This document shows, piece by piece, positions 1 through 5,889 of a stretch of DNA of 7,590 nucleotides. The stretch is from an uncultured Burkholderiales bacterium. Its GTDB lineage: Bacteria; Pseudomonadota; Gammaproteobacteria; Burkholderiales; Burkholderiaceae_E. The notes below the pieces were generated by a model. The model did not search any database. It saw only the letters and a program-made list of their open reading frames with translations, and was not told the DNA's origin. The stretch lies in contig CAIXXI010000465.1 of NCBI GenBank assembly GCA_903923345.1, forward strand, positions 1 to 7,590, read 5' to 3'. Both the position numbers and the translations under genes were made by a program. The first letter of the stretch is position 1, and the number at the start of each line of letters is the position of its first letter.

Positions 1-18
1 AACACAGCCACCGCCTGA

Positions 19-66
19 AATTGGGGTCAGACCCCATTTTCAGTTAATTGGGGTCTGACCCCAATT
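19..66. repeat. Paired GGGGTC-n-GACCCC palindromic repeat
   Basis: Two copies of a short palindrome lie head to head. The 18-base arm at 19-36 (AATTGGGGTCAGACCCCA) is the exact reverse complement of the arm at 49-66, with a 12-base loop at 37-48. Each copy is itself an interrupted palindrome (GGGGTC, one base, GACCCC). The right copy extends to a perfect 12+1+12 palindrome at 44-68. The DNA or RNA can therefore fold as one long hairpin or two small ones. I recall this core as a common dispersed intergenic repeat in proteobacteria, similar in style to REP elements mobilised by RAYT (Y1-type) transposases; that link is from memory. No transposase is visible here. It may also end transcription from an upstream gene outside the window, although no T-run follows. 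Confidence 0.8.
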
Positions 67-122
67 AAGTTTCTGGCAAAGGCGGGCTGGCGTTGCAGAA
101 TGGCGGTTCACATCTGACGCCA

Positions 123-1637
123 ATGAATCGCTCCGAACCCTCTCCCCTGCCTGCCGGCAGACTGCGCGACCCAGCCGAGCTGCCCGGTCCGGGCGGTCTG
201 CCCCTGATCGGCATGCTGCATCGATGGAAGGGTGCGCAGGCCCACCGGATCCTCGAAGGCTGGGCCGCGACCTACGGTCCGATCTACCGGGTCCGTCTGG
301 GGCCGCAACCGATTGTCGTGATCTCCGAGCCGAATGCCATGTTGACGGTGTTGCGTGAGCGCCCCCAAGGCTTTCGCCGACACTTCGCGGTGCGCCCGGT
401 GTTCCGCGAGATGGGACTCGATGGCCTGTTTTCGGCTGAAGGCGACGACTGGCGGCGACAACGTCCGCTGGTGATGAAGGCCCTCGATCCGGCACATCTC
501 AAGCGATTCTTTCCAGTGATCGTGACCGCGACCGAGCGCCTGCACGCACGCTGGCTGGCCAGCGCCGCCAGCGGAACGCAAATCGATGTTCGTGCCGACC
601 TCACCCGCTACACCGTCGACGTCACCTGCTCGCTGGCATTCGGCACGGATGTCGCCACCCTCACCCGCGACGATCCCGACCCGCTGCAACAGCATCTGGA
701 CCGGATCTTCAATGGCATCGCACGTCGCCTGAATTCGTTCTGGCCGACCTGGCGCTGGCTACCCAGCCGCGCCGACCGCGAGATCGATCGCTCACTGCGC
801 GTGGTCGGTCAGGCGGTCCAGGGTTTCATCGATCACGCCAGGGCCGAAATGCAAGCGCGCCCCATCCTGAAGACCGAACCTGAACATCTGTTGCACGCGC
901 TGCTGGCTGCAAACGATGCCCAGCGCCTGTCCGACGCCGAGTTGCACGGCAATGTGATGACCCTGCTGCTGGCCGGTGAGGACACCACCTCGAACACCAT
1001 CGCCTGGGCAATGCACTTGCTGAGCGGACATCCCGACATCCTGAAAGCCGCTCGGACCGAGGCCATCGAGGCACTGGCGGGTGAAGCCGATGGCCCCGCC
1101 TCCAGCCCGGTGCTTCGCAGCATCGACAGCACCCGTGGCCTGCCCCTGATCGAGGGGATCGTCCTGGAAGCCCTGCGCCTCAAACCCGTGGCTCCGCTGA
1201 ACATGTTCACCGCAGTCGAACCGATCGAACTGCTCGGCACACGCATCGCGCCCCGAACGCTGGTCTGCATCCTCAAGCGCCCACCCGCGACCGACCCCAG
1301 TCACTTTGCAAAGCCCGATGCCTTCATGCCGCAACGCTGGCTGGCCGGCGAAGCCGATGCGAGTGGACAGGGCTCGGCCAGCGTCGAGAGTGTGGGCGGG
1401 GGCGGGCGGCGCGCATTCATGCCCTTTGGCGGTGGCCCTCGGTTTTGTCCGGGGCGCTACCTCGCACTGCTCGAAGCCAAGATGGTGCTGGCCACCACCC
1501 TCGCCGCATTCGATCTGATTGCCACGCCGGAAGCCGTCGAAGAGCAGATGGGTATGACGATGCAACCGGACGGGCTGCGGATGCTGTTGCGGGCCCATCG
1601 GCCCTCGCGATTCACCGAGCGCAACCGGCAGGTTTGA
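123..1637 (+). CDS. Cytochrome P450 monooxygenase
   Basis: A complete 504-residue P450, a haem-thiolate monooxygenase that inserts one oxygen atom of O2 into an organic substrate; the substrate cannot be predicted. Landmarks in order: proline-rich hinge PGPGGLPLIG (about 21-30), C-helix W110-x3-R114, I-helix AGEDTT (284-289) with the acid/threonine pair for oxygen activation, ExxR at E349-R352, a P-x-RW meander motif near 403-406, and the haem loop FGGGPRFCPGR with Cys442 as the iron ligand. A Gly/Ser-rich stretch lies between meander and haem loop (about 410-428). No membrane anchor precedes the hinge, so it is probably soluble. The ATG at 123 was chosen; an in-frame TTG at 93 would add ten residues, and neither has a good Shine-Dalgarno site. 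No ferredoxin or reductase gene is nearby, so electrons must come from partners encoded elsewhere. It converges on hslR with 26 bases between stops. Confidence 0.95.
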   Translation: MNRSEPSPLPAGRLRDPAELPGPGGLPLIGMLHRWKGAQAHRILEGWAATYGPIYRVRLGPQPIVVISEPNAMLTVLRERPQGFRRHFAVRPVFREMGLDGLFSAEGDDWRRQRPLVMKALDPAHLKRFFPVIVTATERLHARWLASAASGTQIDVRADLTRYTVDVTCSLAFGTDVATLTRDDPDPLQQHLDRIFNGIARRLNSFWPTWRWLPSRADREIDRSLRVVGQAVQGFIDHARAEMQARPILKTEPEHLLHALLAANDAQRLSDAELHGNVMTLLLAGEDTTSNTIAWAMHLLSGHPDILKAARTEAIEALAGEADGPASSPVLRSIDSTRGLPLIEGIVLEALRLKPVAPLNMFTAVEPIELLGTRIAPRTLVCILKRPPATDPSHFAKPDAFMPQRWLAGEADASGQGSASVESVGGGGRRAFMPFGGGPRFCPGRYLALLEAKMVLATTLAAFDLIATPEAVEEQMGMTMQPDGLRMLLRAHRPSRFTERNRQV

Positions 1638-1663
1638 CGGCCCCAGCAGGCGGGCACGCCCGA

Positions 1664-2059
1664 TCAGCCTCGAGTCCGCTCCAGGGCCCGTCGATCGCGT
1701 TTGGTCGGTCGGCCGTGAATCGCCTGCGCAGGTTCGGCATAGAGCTGCTGGCGTTCACGCTGGGCCTGGCGCGCGGCCACACTCTCATCGGTTTCCTCGT
1801 ACAGGCGCTGCGCAATCACAGCCGACCCGCGTTGATCCGACACGCCGCGCACCACCACCACCCGCTGCATCTCTCCCACCGTGACCTGCACGGTCTCGGC
1901 GATCCGGATCACTCGCGCCGTCTTGACGCGATCACCGCCGACCCGCACCCGGCCCTGCTCGATGGCTTCCTGAGCCAGGCTGCGGGTTTTGAAAAAACGC
2001 GCTGCCCACAGCCATTTGTCGAGCCGAACGATCAGCGCATCAGATCCCGATCGGTCCAT
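1664..2059 (-). CDS. hslR: Hsp15-type S4-domain RNA-binding protein
   Basis: A 131-residue basic protein, close to the 133 residues of E. coli Hsp15. The S4 RNA-binding fold covers about residues 10-70 and opens with the typical VRLDKWLWAARFFKTRSLA; GRVRVGG follows near 36-42. The tail is highly charged and ends with GRPTKRDRRALER (116-128), a hallmark of the HslR family. In E. coli, Hsp15 binds stalled 50S subunits that carry nascent-chain peptidyl-tRNA and helps recycle them after heat stress; that role is inferred here from family membership. The ATG at 2059 follows the stop of the GST-kappa-like gene by 18 bases on the same strand, which suggests cotranscription. Its own Shine-Dalgarno site is weak, so translation may be coupled. 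No heat-shock promoter could be assigned within the short gap. Confidence 0.93.
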   Translation of the reverse strand: MDRSGSDALIVRLDKWLWAARFFKTRSLAQEAIEQGRVRVGGDRVKTARVIRIAETVQVTVGEMQRVVVVRGVSDQRGSAVIAQRLYEETDESVAARQAQRERQQLYAEPAQAIHGRPTKRDRRALERTRG

Positions 2060-2077
2060 GGCGAGCAGGCCGTGAAA

Positions 2078-2710
2078 TCAGGCGGCGGCCTGCGACCGCG
2101 CAGCCGACCGGGCTGCATCGGCAGCTACCGCGAATGCAATCGCATCCTCGAGCCGGTCGTCACCCCAGAACAGTTCCTCACCGATCGTAAACGTCGGTGA
2201 CCCGAAAATCCCCAGCGCTTCGGCGGCATCGGTCGCTGCCCGCAGCAGTTGCTTGTTGCCCTCGGTCTGGGCTGCCCTCATCACCTCCTCGGCATCCCGT
2301 CCCAGTGATGTCAGCGCACGGCGCAGGTTGTCGTCACTGCCGATGGCCACATCCTCGGTCCAGTGCAGCCGAAACACTTCCCGGGTGAAGTCCTCGCACC
2401 AGCCCTGCATGGCCGCGAGGGTTCCGATACGCGCCGTCAGCAGGGTGTTCGGCGGATAGACAGACGGCTTGCGATAAGGCAGGCCGTGATGAGCCGCCCG
2501 GCGTTCCAGGTCGCGCCACATGTATCGCAGCTTGGACGGTTGTCCGGTGAAGGGGCCTTCGACCATGCCTCGATCCTTGAGCATCGCACCCAGCAGGAAC
2601 GGTCGCCAGTCGACCACCACCCCCTGTGCCTGAGCCAGTGCATCGATTCTGGATACCGTGAGGTAGGTGTAGGTGCTGGCGTATTCGAACCAGAACGTCA
2701 TGCGCTTCAT
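2078..2710 (-). CDS. GST-kappa / 2-hydroxychromene-2-carboxylate isomerase-like protein
   Basis: A 210-residue protein of the DsbA-like thioredoxin-fold family that holds GST kappa and 2-hydroxychromene-2-carboxylate isomerase, a glutathione-dependent step of naphthalene catabolism. The N-terminus FWFEYASTYTYL places Ser12 where this family keeps its catalytic serine. The second half carries the cis-proline motif GIFGSPTF (168-175, Pro172) and then FWGDDRLEDA (181-190), both diagnostic of the family. A helical insert (about 40-160) includes WRPFLLGAM and PPNTLLTAR. The reading frame stays open upstream to 3055, but that part lies over the divergent maoC gene. The ATG at 2710 has GAGGAA seven bases upstream and matches the usual family start; ATG 2701 is an alternative. 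The true substrate is unknown, since many members sit outside naphthalene clusters. It is probably the first gene of a unit with hslR. Confidence 0.9.
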   Translation of the reverse strand: MKRMTFWFEYASTYTYLTVSRIDALAQAQGVVVDWRPFLLGAMLKDRGMVEGPFTGQPSKLRYMWRDLERRAAHHGLPYRKPSVYPPNTLLTARIGTLAAMQGWCEDFTREVFRLHWTEDVAIGSDDNLRRALTSLGRDAEEVMRAAQTEGNKQLLRAATDAAEALGIFGSPTFTIGEELFWGDDRLEDAIAFAVAADAARSAARSQAAA

Positions 2711-2717
2711 CGGGTGA

Positions 2718-2723
2718 TTCCTC
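2718..2723 (-). promoter_or_regulatory. Ribosome binding site fixing the GST-kappa start
   Basis: On the minus strand GAGGAA lies seven bases before the ATG at 2710. This is one of the clearest Shine-Dalgarno sites in the window. It is the main reason to start the gene here rather than at upstream in-frame codons, which would overlap the maoC coding region. Confidence 0.7.
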
Positions 2724-2773
2724 GAAGGTCTGATCGGGGATGGGCCGCAGAGCCGATCCGCGGGCAGGTCGCG

Positions 2774-2780
2774 TATTGTA
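2774..2780. promoter_or_regulatory. Symmetric -10 box between divergent genes
   Basis: In the GC-rich 96-base gap between the GST-kappa-like gene and maoC, the heptamer TATTGTA stands out. Read forward it offers TATTGT (four of six matches to TATAAT) for maoC, predicting a leader of about 20 nt. Read in reverse it offers TACAAT (five of six) for the minus-strand gene, predicting a leader of nearly 60 nt. No convincing -35 hexamer was found at 16-18 bases on either side, so the promoter call rests on the -10 element and location only. Confidence 0.45.
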
Positions 2781-2806
2781 GGGGGCGAATATTGCGGAGC
2801 CGACTC

Positions 2807-3292
2807 ATGAGTACCCAGCCCCAGACTGCACCCGTCCCTTATCGCGAACGCTATTTCGAAGACTATCCGATCGGCGAGATCGTCGAATTCGGTGATCAGG
2901 AAGTCACCGAAGACGAGATCGTCGGCTTTGCCCAACGCTACGACCCGCAGCCCTTTCATACTGACCGCAAGGCCGCCTCTGATTCGATCTACGGCGGGAT
3001 CATCGCCAGCGGATGGATGACCGGCAGCATCGCCATGCGCCTGATGGTCGATCACTACATCTCGCCCCTGTCGAGCATGGGATCGCCTGGCATTGATGAA
3101 CTGCGCTGGCTCAAGCCGGTTCGCCCGGGTGACCGGCTGCGTGTGCGGGTCACCGTGATCGATTCACGGCCCTCCCAATCCAAACCCGACCGAGGCATGA
3201 TCCTGCTGTCCTGGGAGGTCATCAATCAGAAGGCCGAGAACGTCCTCACGATGAAAGCCTGGGGCATGTACCGGCGTCGACCTCAGGCCTGA
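2807..3292 (+). CDS. MaoC-type (hotdog-fold) enoyl-CoA hydratase family protein
   Basis: A 161-residue single-domain MaoC-like protein. Family members with the full motif hydrate trans-2-enoyl-CoA to (R)-3-hydroxyacyl-CoA in fatty acid, polyhydroxyalkanoate or side-chain catabolism. The hydratase-2 signature is present as RYDPQPFH (44-51): Asp46 and His51 sit at the catalytic Asp and His in D-x-x-P-x-H. It is followed by the glycine turn YGGIIASGWMT (62-72), which in this family lines the acyl tunnel. The C-terminal half, with ELRWLKPVRPGDRLRVRV (98-115), is the usual strand pattern after the hot-dog helix. The ATG at 2807 follows GGAG (2796-2799) by seven bases; the upstream extension of this frame is antisense to the GST-kappa-like gene and rejected. 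It diverges from that gene and converges on the amidase with 19 bases between stops. The physiological acyl-CoA is not predictable. Confidence 0.92.
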   Translation: MSTQPQTAPVPYRERYFEDYPIGEIVEFGDQEVTEDEIVGFAQRYDPQPFHTDRKAASDSIYGGIIASGWMTGSIAMRLMVDHYISPLSSMGSPGIDELRWLKPVRPGDRLRVRVTVIDSRPSQSKPDRGMILLSWEVINQKAENVLTMKAWGMYRRRPQA

Positions 3293-3311
3293 CCTGACCC
3301 TGCTGCCTGGA

Positions 3312-4718
3312 TCAGGCGCTGGTCCAGGGCCGGGGCCAGGCGCGCTGAACCGGGCGAAGCTGCTCGAGCGCGCGGGACAGTCGCATCACCCCGAGGTCGT
3401 CGAAGCGCTGGCCGACGATCTGCACGCCAATCGGCATGCCATCGGTGTGATACGACCAGTTGAGCGACGACGCCGGCTGCTCGCTCATGTTGTAGGCCAC
3501 CGTGAACGCGATGTGCTCGAGCGCGCGGCGCGGGTCATCCGTCGGACTGTGCAGGTTCGCGCCATACGAGACGATCGGCGCGGTCGGCGAGAGCAGAAAA
3601 TCGAAGCGGCCCACGGCGCGCACCGCGGCTTCGCGCATGGCCATCAACTGCGCATAGGCGGCCATCACATCGCGGCCTGAAAAGCCGTCGGCCCGCCAGG
3701 TCGCCCACTGCACGATGTACGGCAGGACGCGATCGCGCTGCTCTGGCGGCATCGCGCTGACATCCAGGTTGGAGCGCGCCTCCAGGAATGCACAGACCCC
3801 GTCGAGCATCTGCGCACTCATGAATGACGCAACCGGCTCGATATGGGCACCGGCCGACTCGAGCGCGGCGGCCGCCTGTCTGACCGCCTCAACGATCGGT
3901 GCTTCCACGGGCAGGCCGCAGCCCATGTCGGTCAGCAGGCCAATGCGCAATCCGGCCACCGACAGCCCTTCCAGTTGCGCCGAAAAATCGAGTGCCGCAG
4001 GCGGCAGGCTCATCCAGTCCCGGGTGTCGGCGCGAGAAACGACGTCCATCAACAGGGCGGCATCGCGCACGCTGCGGGTCAGCGGGCCGGCCACCCGGCC
4101 GGTGTACGGCGGATCGAGCGGAATCCGGCCCAGACTCGGCTTCAGGCCAAAGACTCCGCAATGGTGGGCGGGCAGTCGCACCGAGCCGCCGATATCCGTG
4201 CCGACGTGCAGCGGTCCGTATCCCGCCGCTGCCGCCGCACCGGAACCAGAGGAGGACCCGGCCGGATTGCGGTCGAGTCGCCAGGGATTGCGGGTGGTGC
4301 CATGAATCGAGGACAGACCGGAAGACAGCATGCCGAAGTCCGGCATGGTGGTCTTGCCCAGAATGATGCTGCCGGCCTCGCGCAGGCGAGCGGCCACGGG
4401 AGAATCGGTGGGCTTCGGATCCAGACTCCCGGTGGCCACGCCGATCGGGGCCGGATCGCCGCGGGTATACAGGTTCTCCTTGATGGTGACTCCAACCCCA
4501 TCGATCGGCGACAGCGGTGCGCCCGCCTGCCAGCGCTGCTCGGCCTCGCGCGCCGCCTGCATCGCGGCGTCCCGGTGCACGACATACATCGCATTCAGAT
4601 GCGGCTCCCCGGCTTCGATCCGCGCCAGCACCGCGGCGGTCGATTCGACAGGAGACAGACTGCGGCTGCGAAAGGCCTGCGATAACTCGAAAGCGCTCAG
4701 GTCGGCGAGATCATTCAT
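3312..4718 (-). CDS. Amidase-signature family hydrolase
   Basis: A 468-residue enzyme of the amidase signature family, which hydrolyses carboxamide or related C-N bonds using a Ser-cisSer-Lys triad. The residues are in place: Lys80 in GVTIKENL, cis-Ser155 in the Gly/Ser loop AGSSSGSG (153-160), and nucleophile Ser179 in GTDIGGSVRLP (173-183). The spacings of 75 and 24 residues fit the family. The C-terminal block DGMPIGVQIVGQRFDD is also typical. There is no signal peptide, so it is probably cytoplasmic. A GatA of a tRNA amidotransferase is unlikely, since no gatB or gatC lies beside it and the sequence reads as a stand-alone amidase. The ATG at 4718 was chosen because MNDLADLSAFEL matches the usual N-terminus; a TTG at 4781 would add 21 residues. 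No clear Shine-Dalgarno precedes the ATG. Substrate unknown. Confidence 0.93.
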   Translation of the reverse strand: MNDLADLSAFELSQAFRSRSLSPVESTAAVLARIEAGEPHLNAMYVVHRDAAMQAAREAEQRWQAGAPLSPIDGVGVTIKENLYTRGDPAPIGVATGSLDPKPTDSPVAARLREAGSIILGKTTMPDFGMLSSGLSSIHGTTRNPWRLDRNPAGSSSGSGAAAAAGYGPLHVGTDIGGSVRLPAHHCGVFGLKPSLGRIPLDPPYTGRVAGPLTRSVRDAALLMDVVSRADTRDWMSLPPAALDFSAQLEGLSVAGLRIGLLTDMGCGLPVEAPIVEAVRQAAAALESAGAHIEPVASFMSAQMLDGVCAFLEARSNLDVSAMPPEQRDRVLPYIVQWATWRADGFSGRDVMAAYAQLMAMREAAVRAVGRFDFLLSPTAPIVSYGANLHSPTDDPRRALEHIAFTVAYNMSEQPASSLNWSYHTDGMPIGVQIVGQRFDDLGVMRLSRALEQLRPVQRAWPRPWTSA

Positions 4719-4787
4719 GGTGTGTGACCGGGTCAGTGGGGCAATCCGGGCAGTGTGCGCGCAAGCGCCGCCATCGACCAAATTTCA

Positions 4788-4804
4788 GCTCGACTGAATC
4801 GAGC
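4788..4804. repeat. Small inverted repeat in the amidase/lipoprotein gap
   Basis: GCTCGA and TCGAGC form a perfect 6-base inverted repeat around a 5-base centre, inside the 173-base gap between the divergent amidase and lipoprotein genes. It could be a transcription factor half-site pair upstream of the amidase, but a 6-base repeat in GC-rich DNA is weak evidence. The rest of the gap holds only the candidate -10 box at 4843-4848 and no gene. Confidence 0.3.
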
Positions 4805-4842
4805 CGATGAAACGCCCGCCGCCAGGCGTCATCGACACTGGC

Positions 4843-4848
4843 TACAAT
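4843..4848 (+). promoter_or_regulatory. Candidate -10 box of the lipoprotein gene
   Basis: TACAAT matches the sigma-70 -10 consensus at five of six bases and lies 43 bases before the ATG at 4892, implying a leader of roughly 37 nt. No good -35 hexamer is found 16-18 bases upstream. The ATG at 4847 overlaps this box, which argues against using that codon as the translation start. Confidence 0.5.
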
Positions 4849-4891
4849 GAAGAGATCGCCCGGGAAGGGGCACTCAACCGGAATCCGCACC

Positions 4892-5320
4892 ATGATCCAG
4901 CGTTTCAGTTTTTCGGGCCGTCTGTTCGCCCTCATCGCTGCGCTGCTGCTCGCAGCCTGCGCCGGCCCCTCGCCGCAGGCCTCGATCAGCGGCGTCGGCC
5001 GCATCAATGCCATTCAGGAAAGCCAGCAGGTCAGCCAGGGCAAGTCGGCAGGCGCATCGATCGGCGGCGCCCTGGTGGGCGGCGCAATCGGCAGCCTGTT
5101 TGGCGGTGGTTCAGGCAAGACCATCATGACGGCTGTCGGCGCAACCGCAGGTGGCGTGGCCGCCAACTCGGCCGTGTCCAATCACGGTTCGACCACCGTG
5201 TGGGATGTGTCGATTCGCTTCGAAGACGGCATCGACCGGGTGGTCCGCACCACGCAGCCGCCGGCGTTTCGCCCCGGTGATCGGGTGCGCGTGATCAACG
5301 GCGCGATCATGCCTTACTGA
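4892..5320 (+). CDS. Glycine-zipper outer-membrane lipoprotein (SlyB / 17-kDa antigen type)
   Basis: A 142-residue predicted lipoprotein. The signal peptide has a basic start (MIQRFSFSGR), a hydrophobic core FALIAALLL and the lipobox L20-A-A-C23, so mature Cys23 would be lipidated. Ala at +2 lacks the Asp inner-membrane retention signal, which suggests sorting to the outer membrane. Residues 50-95 form a glycine zipper with repeated small residues (GASIGGALVGGAIGSLFGGG, then GATAGG), as in SlyB and the rickettsial 17-kDa antigen. The C-terminal part (101-142), with WDVSIRFEDG and FRPGDRVRVING, resembles the small beta domain of those proteins. Such proteins contribute to envelope integrity; the exact role here is inferred. 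The ATG at 4892 gives the canonical signal peptide; ATG 4847 would add 15 polar residues ahead of it and overlaps the -10 box. A terminator follows 36 bases after the stop. Confidence 0.9.
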   Translation: MIQRFSFSGRLFALIAALLLAACAGPSPQASISGVGRINAIQESQQVSQGKSAGASIGGALVGGAIGSLFGGGSGKTIMTAVGATAGGVAANSAVSNHGSTTVWDVSIRFEDGIDRVVRTTQPPAFRPGDRVRVINGAIMPY

Positions 5321-5356
5321 TCAGCAGGGTCTCGTCACGAGATCCAGCGTCAACAA

Positions 5357-5384
5357 AAAAGGGCTGCCTCTCGGCAGCCCTTTT
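5357..5384. terminator. Bidirectional Rho-independent terminator
   Basis: GGGCTGCC and GGCAGCCC make a perfect 8-base GC-rich stem with a TCTC loop. AAAA on the left pairs with TTTT on the right to extend the stem to 12 base pairs. On the plus strand it ends the lipoprotein transcript, with four T's. On the minus strand it ends the cold-shock transcript, where the A-run at 5355-5360 gives six U's. It lies between the two convergent stops, as expected for a shared terminator. Confidence 0.93.
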
Positions 5385-5404
5385 CACGTCCGGTTCAGTG
5401 GGCC

Positions 5405-5420
5405 CACCGGATCCCCGGTG
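5405..5420. repeat. Second short stem-loop downstream of the csp gene
   Basis: CACCGG and CCGGTG form a perfect 6-base stem with an ATCC loop. It overlaps a 10-base palindrome GTGGGCCCAC at 5398-5407. It lies in the 3' untranslated part of the cold-shock mRNA, between its stop codon and the main terminator. No T-run follows, so it is probably an mRNA structure rather than a terminator. Confidence 0.4.
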
Positions 5421-5442
5421 CGCCCCGAACGGCTAGTCGCAA

Positions 5443-5652
5443 TCAGATGGGCTTGATGCGGCTGGCTTGCGGGCCTTTCTGACCCTGGGTGACTTCGAAC
5501 TCGACGCGCTGGTTTTCTGCCAGGGTGCGGAAGCCTTTGGCTTCGATCTGGCTGAAATGGGCGAAGAGGTCCTCGCCGCCGCTATCGGGCTTGATGAAGC
5601 CGAAACCCTTGGTTTCGTTGAACCATTTGACGATGCCGGTTTGAGTGGCCAT
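5443..5652 (-). CDS. CspA-family cold-shock protein
   Basis: A complete 69-residue single cold-shock domain, the normal length for CspA relatives. It binds single-stranded RNA or DNA and acts as an RNA chaperone that melts secondary structure. RNP1 is KGFGFI (15-20) and RNP2 is LFAHFS (29-34), with the aromatic residues that stack on bases (Trp10, Phe17, Phe19, Phe30, Phe33). Start and end (MATQTGIVKWFN..., ...ASRIKPI) are typical of beta- and gammaproteobacterial members. AAGGA lies ten bases before the ATG. The paralogue letter cannot be assigned, and cold induction is not proven by the coding sequence, since several family members are constitutive. It is transcribed toward the shared terminator from its own promoter at 5824-5850, and it follows the MFS gene on the same strand with a 237-base gap. 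Confidence 0.97.
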   Translation of the reverse strand: MATQTGIVKWFNETKGFGFIKPDSGGEDLFAHFSQIEAKGFRTLAENQRVEFEVTQGQKGPQASRIKPI

Positions 5653-5817
5653 GTGAAGCTTTTCCTTGGTGACGGATGAAAACGCCGAAACCCGAGGGCC
5701 CCGGCGGGACGCCCAAGCTCAAGGAATGTGACCGTGGATCCTGAACCGGAACGGCTTGCCTGTTGCAAACCGCACTGACGTGATGCCGATGGAAAACAGA
5801 CAACTTGATGCGCGAGC
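5653..5817 (-). promoter_or_regulatory. Long 5' leader of the cold-shock mRNA
   Basis: If transcription starts about seven bases after the -10 box at 5824-5829, the csp mRNA has a leader of about 165 nt. That is close to the roughly 160-nt leader of E. coli cspA, which acts as a thermosensor by changing fold with temperature. The segment holds no supported ORF on the coding strand. It has a U-rich part soon after the predicted start and a GC-rich part with complementary GGGC/GCCC segments near 5690-5715, so alternative folds are possible. The regulatory role is inferred from family knowledge and length only. Confidence 0.5.
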
Positions 5818-5823
5818 GGGCGG

Positions 5824-5850
5824 AGTGTAACCCAGTTCAGCGAATGTCAA
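5824..5850 (-). promoter_or_regulatory. Sigma-70-type promoter of the csp gene
   Basis: On the minus strand a perfect -35 hexamer TTGACA (5845-5850) is followed after 15 bases by TACACT (5824-5829), which matches TATAAT at four of six bases. The spacer is two bases shorter than optimal, so strength is uncertain. The position directly after the MFS stop codon gives csp independent transcription. Confidence 0.55.
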
Positions 5851-5889
5851 CCATCTGTTGCATGTGGCATGAAGCAGGTGTCGGAATCC

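Noticed and set aside
93..122. TTG start at 93 for the P450
   Set aside because: It would add ten polar residues without homology value and has no clear ribosome site. The ATG at 123 is simpler.
792..1598. Long open frame (268 codons) opposite the P450
   Set aside because: It has no recognisable domain and mirrors the P450 coding frame, so it is a GC-driven shadow.
1651..1662. CGGGC-AC-GCCCG hairpin between P450 and hslR as a terminator
   Set aside because: A 5-bp stem with a 2-base loop is too tight, and no U-run follows.
2363..2806. Upstream extension of the MaoC frame
   Set aside because: It is antisense to the GST-kappa-like coding region. The ATG at 2807 has GGAG at proper spacing and fits the domain length.
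2711..3055. N-terminal extension of the GST-kappa-like gene to 3055 (325 residues)
   Set aside because: The extra 115 residues lie antisense to the well-supported MaoC gene, match no known domain start, and the ATG at 2710 has a good ribosome site and the family N-terminus.
3305..3317. GCCTG-GAT-CAGGC hairpin at the amidase/maoC convergent ends as a terminator
   Set aside because: The stem is only 5 bp, overlaps the amidase stop codon and lacks a U-run on either strand.
3843..4685. Long open frame (280 codons) on the strand opposite the amidase
   Set aside because: Its translation is rich in Arg, Gly and Gln with no domain, as expected for an antisense frame in GC-rich DNA, while the amidase frame carries full catalytic motifs.
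4719..4781. TTG start giving a 489-residue amidase
   Set aside because: It adds 21 residues unlike the family N-terminus and uses a rare start codon; the ATG at 4718 is preferred, though neither has a strong ribosome site.
5433..5768. Ser/Lys-rich 111-codon frame overlapping the csp gene
   Set aside because: It is an out-of-frame reading of the csp region with low-complexity composition; the cold-shock domain frame is clear.
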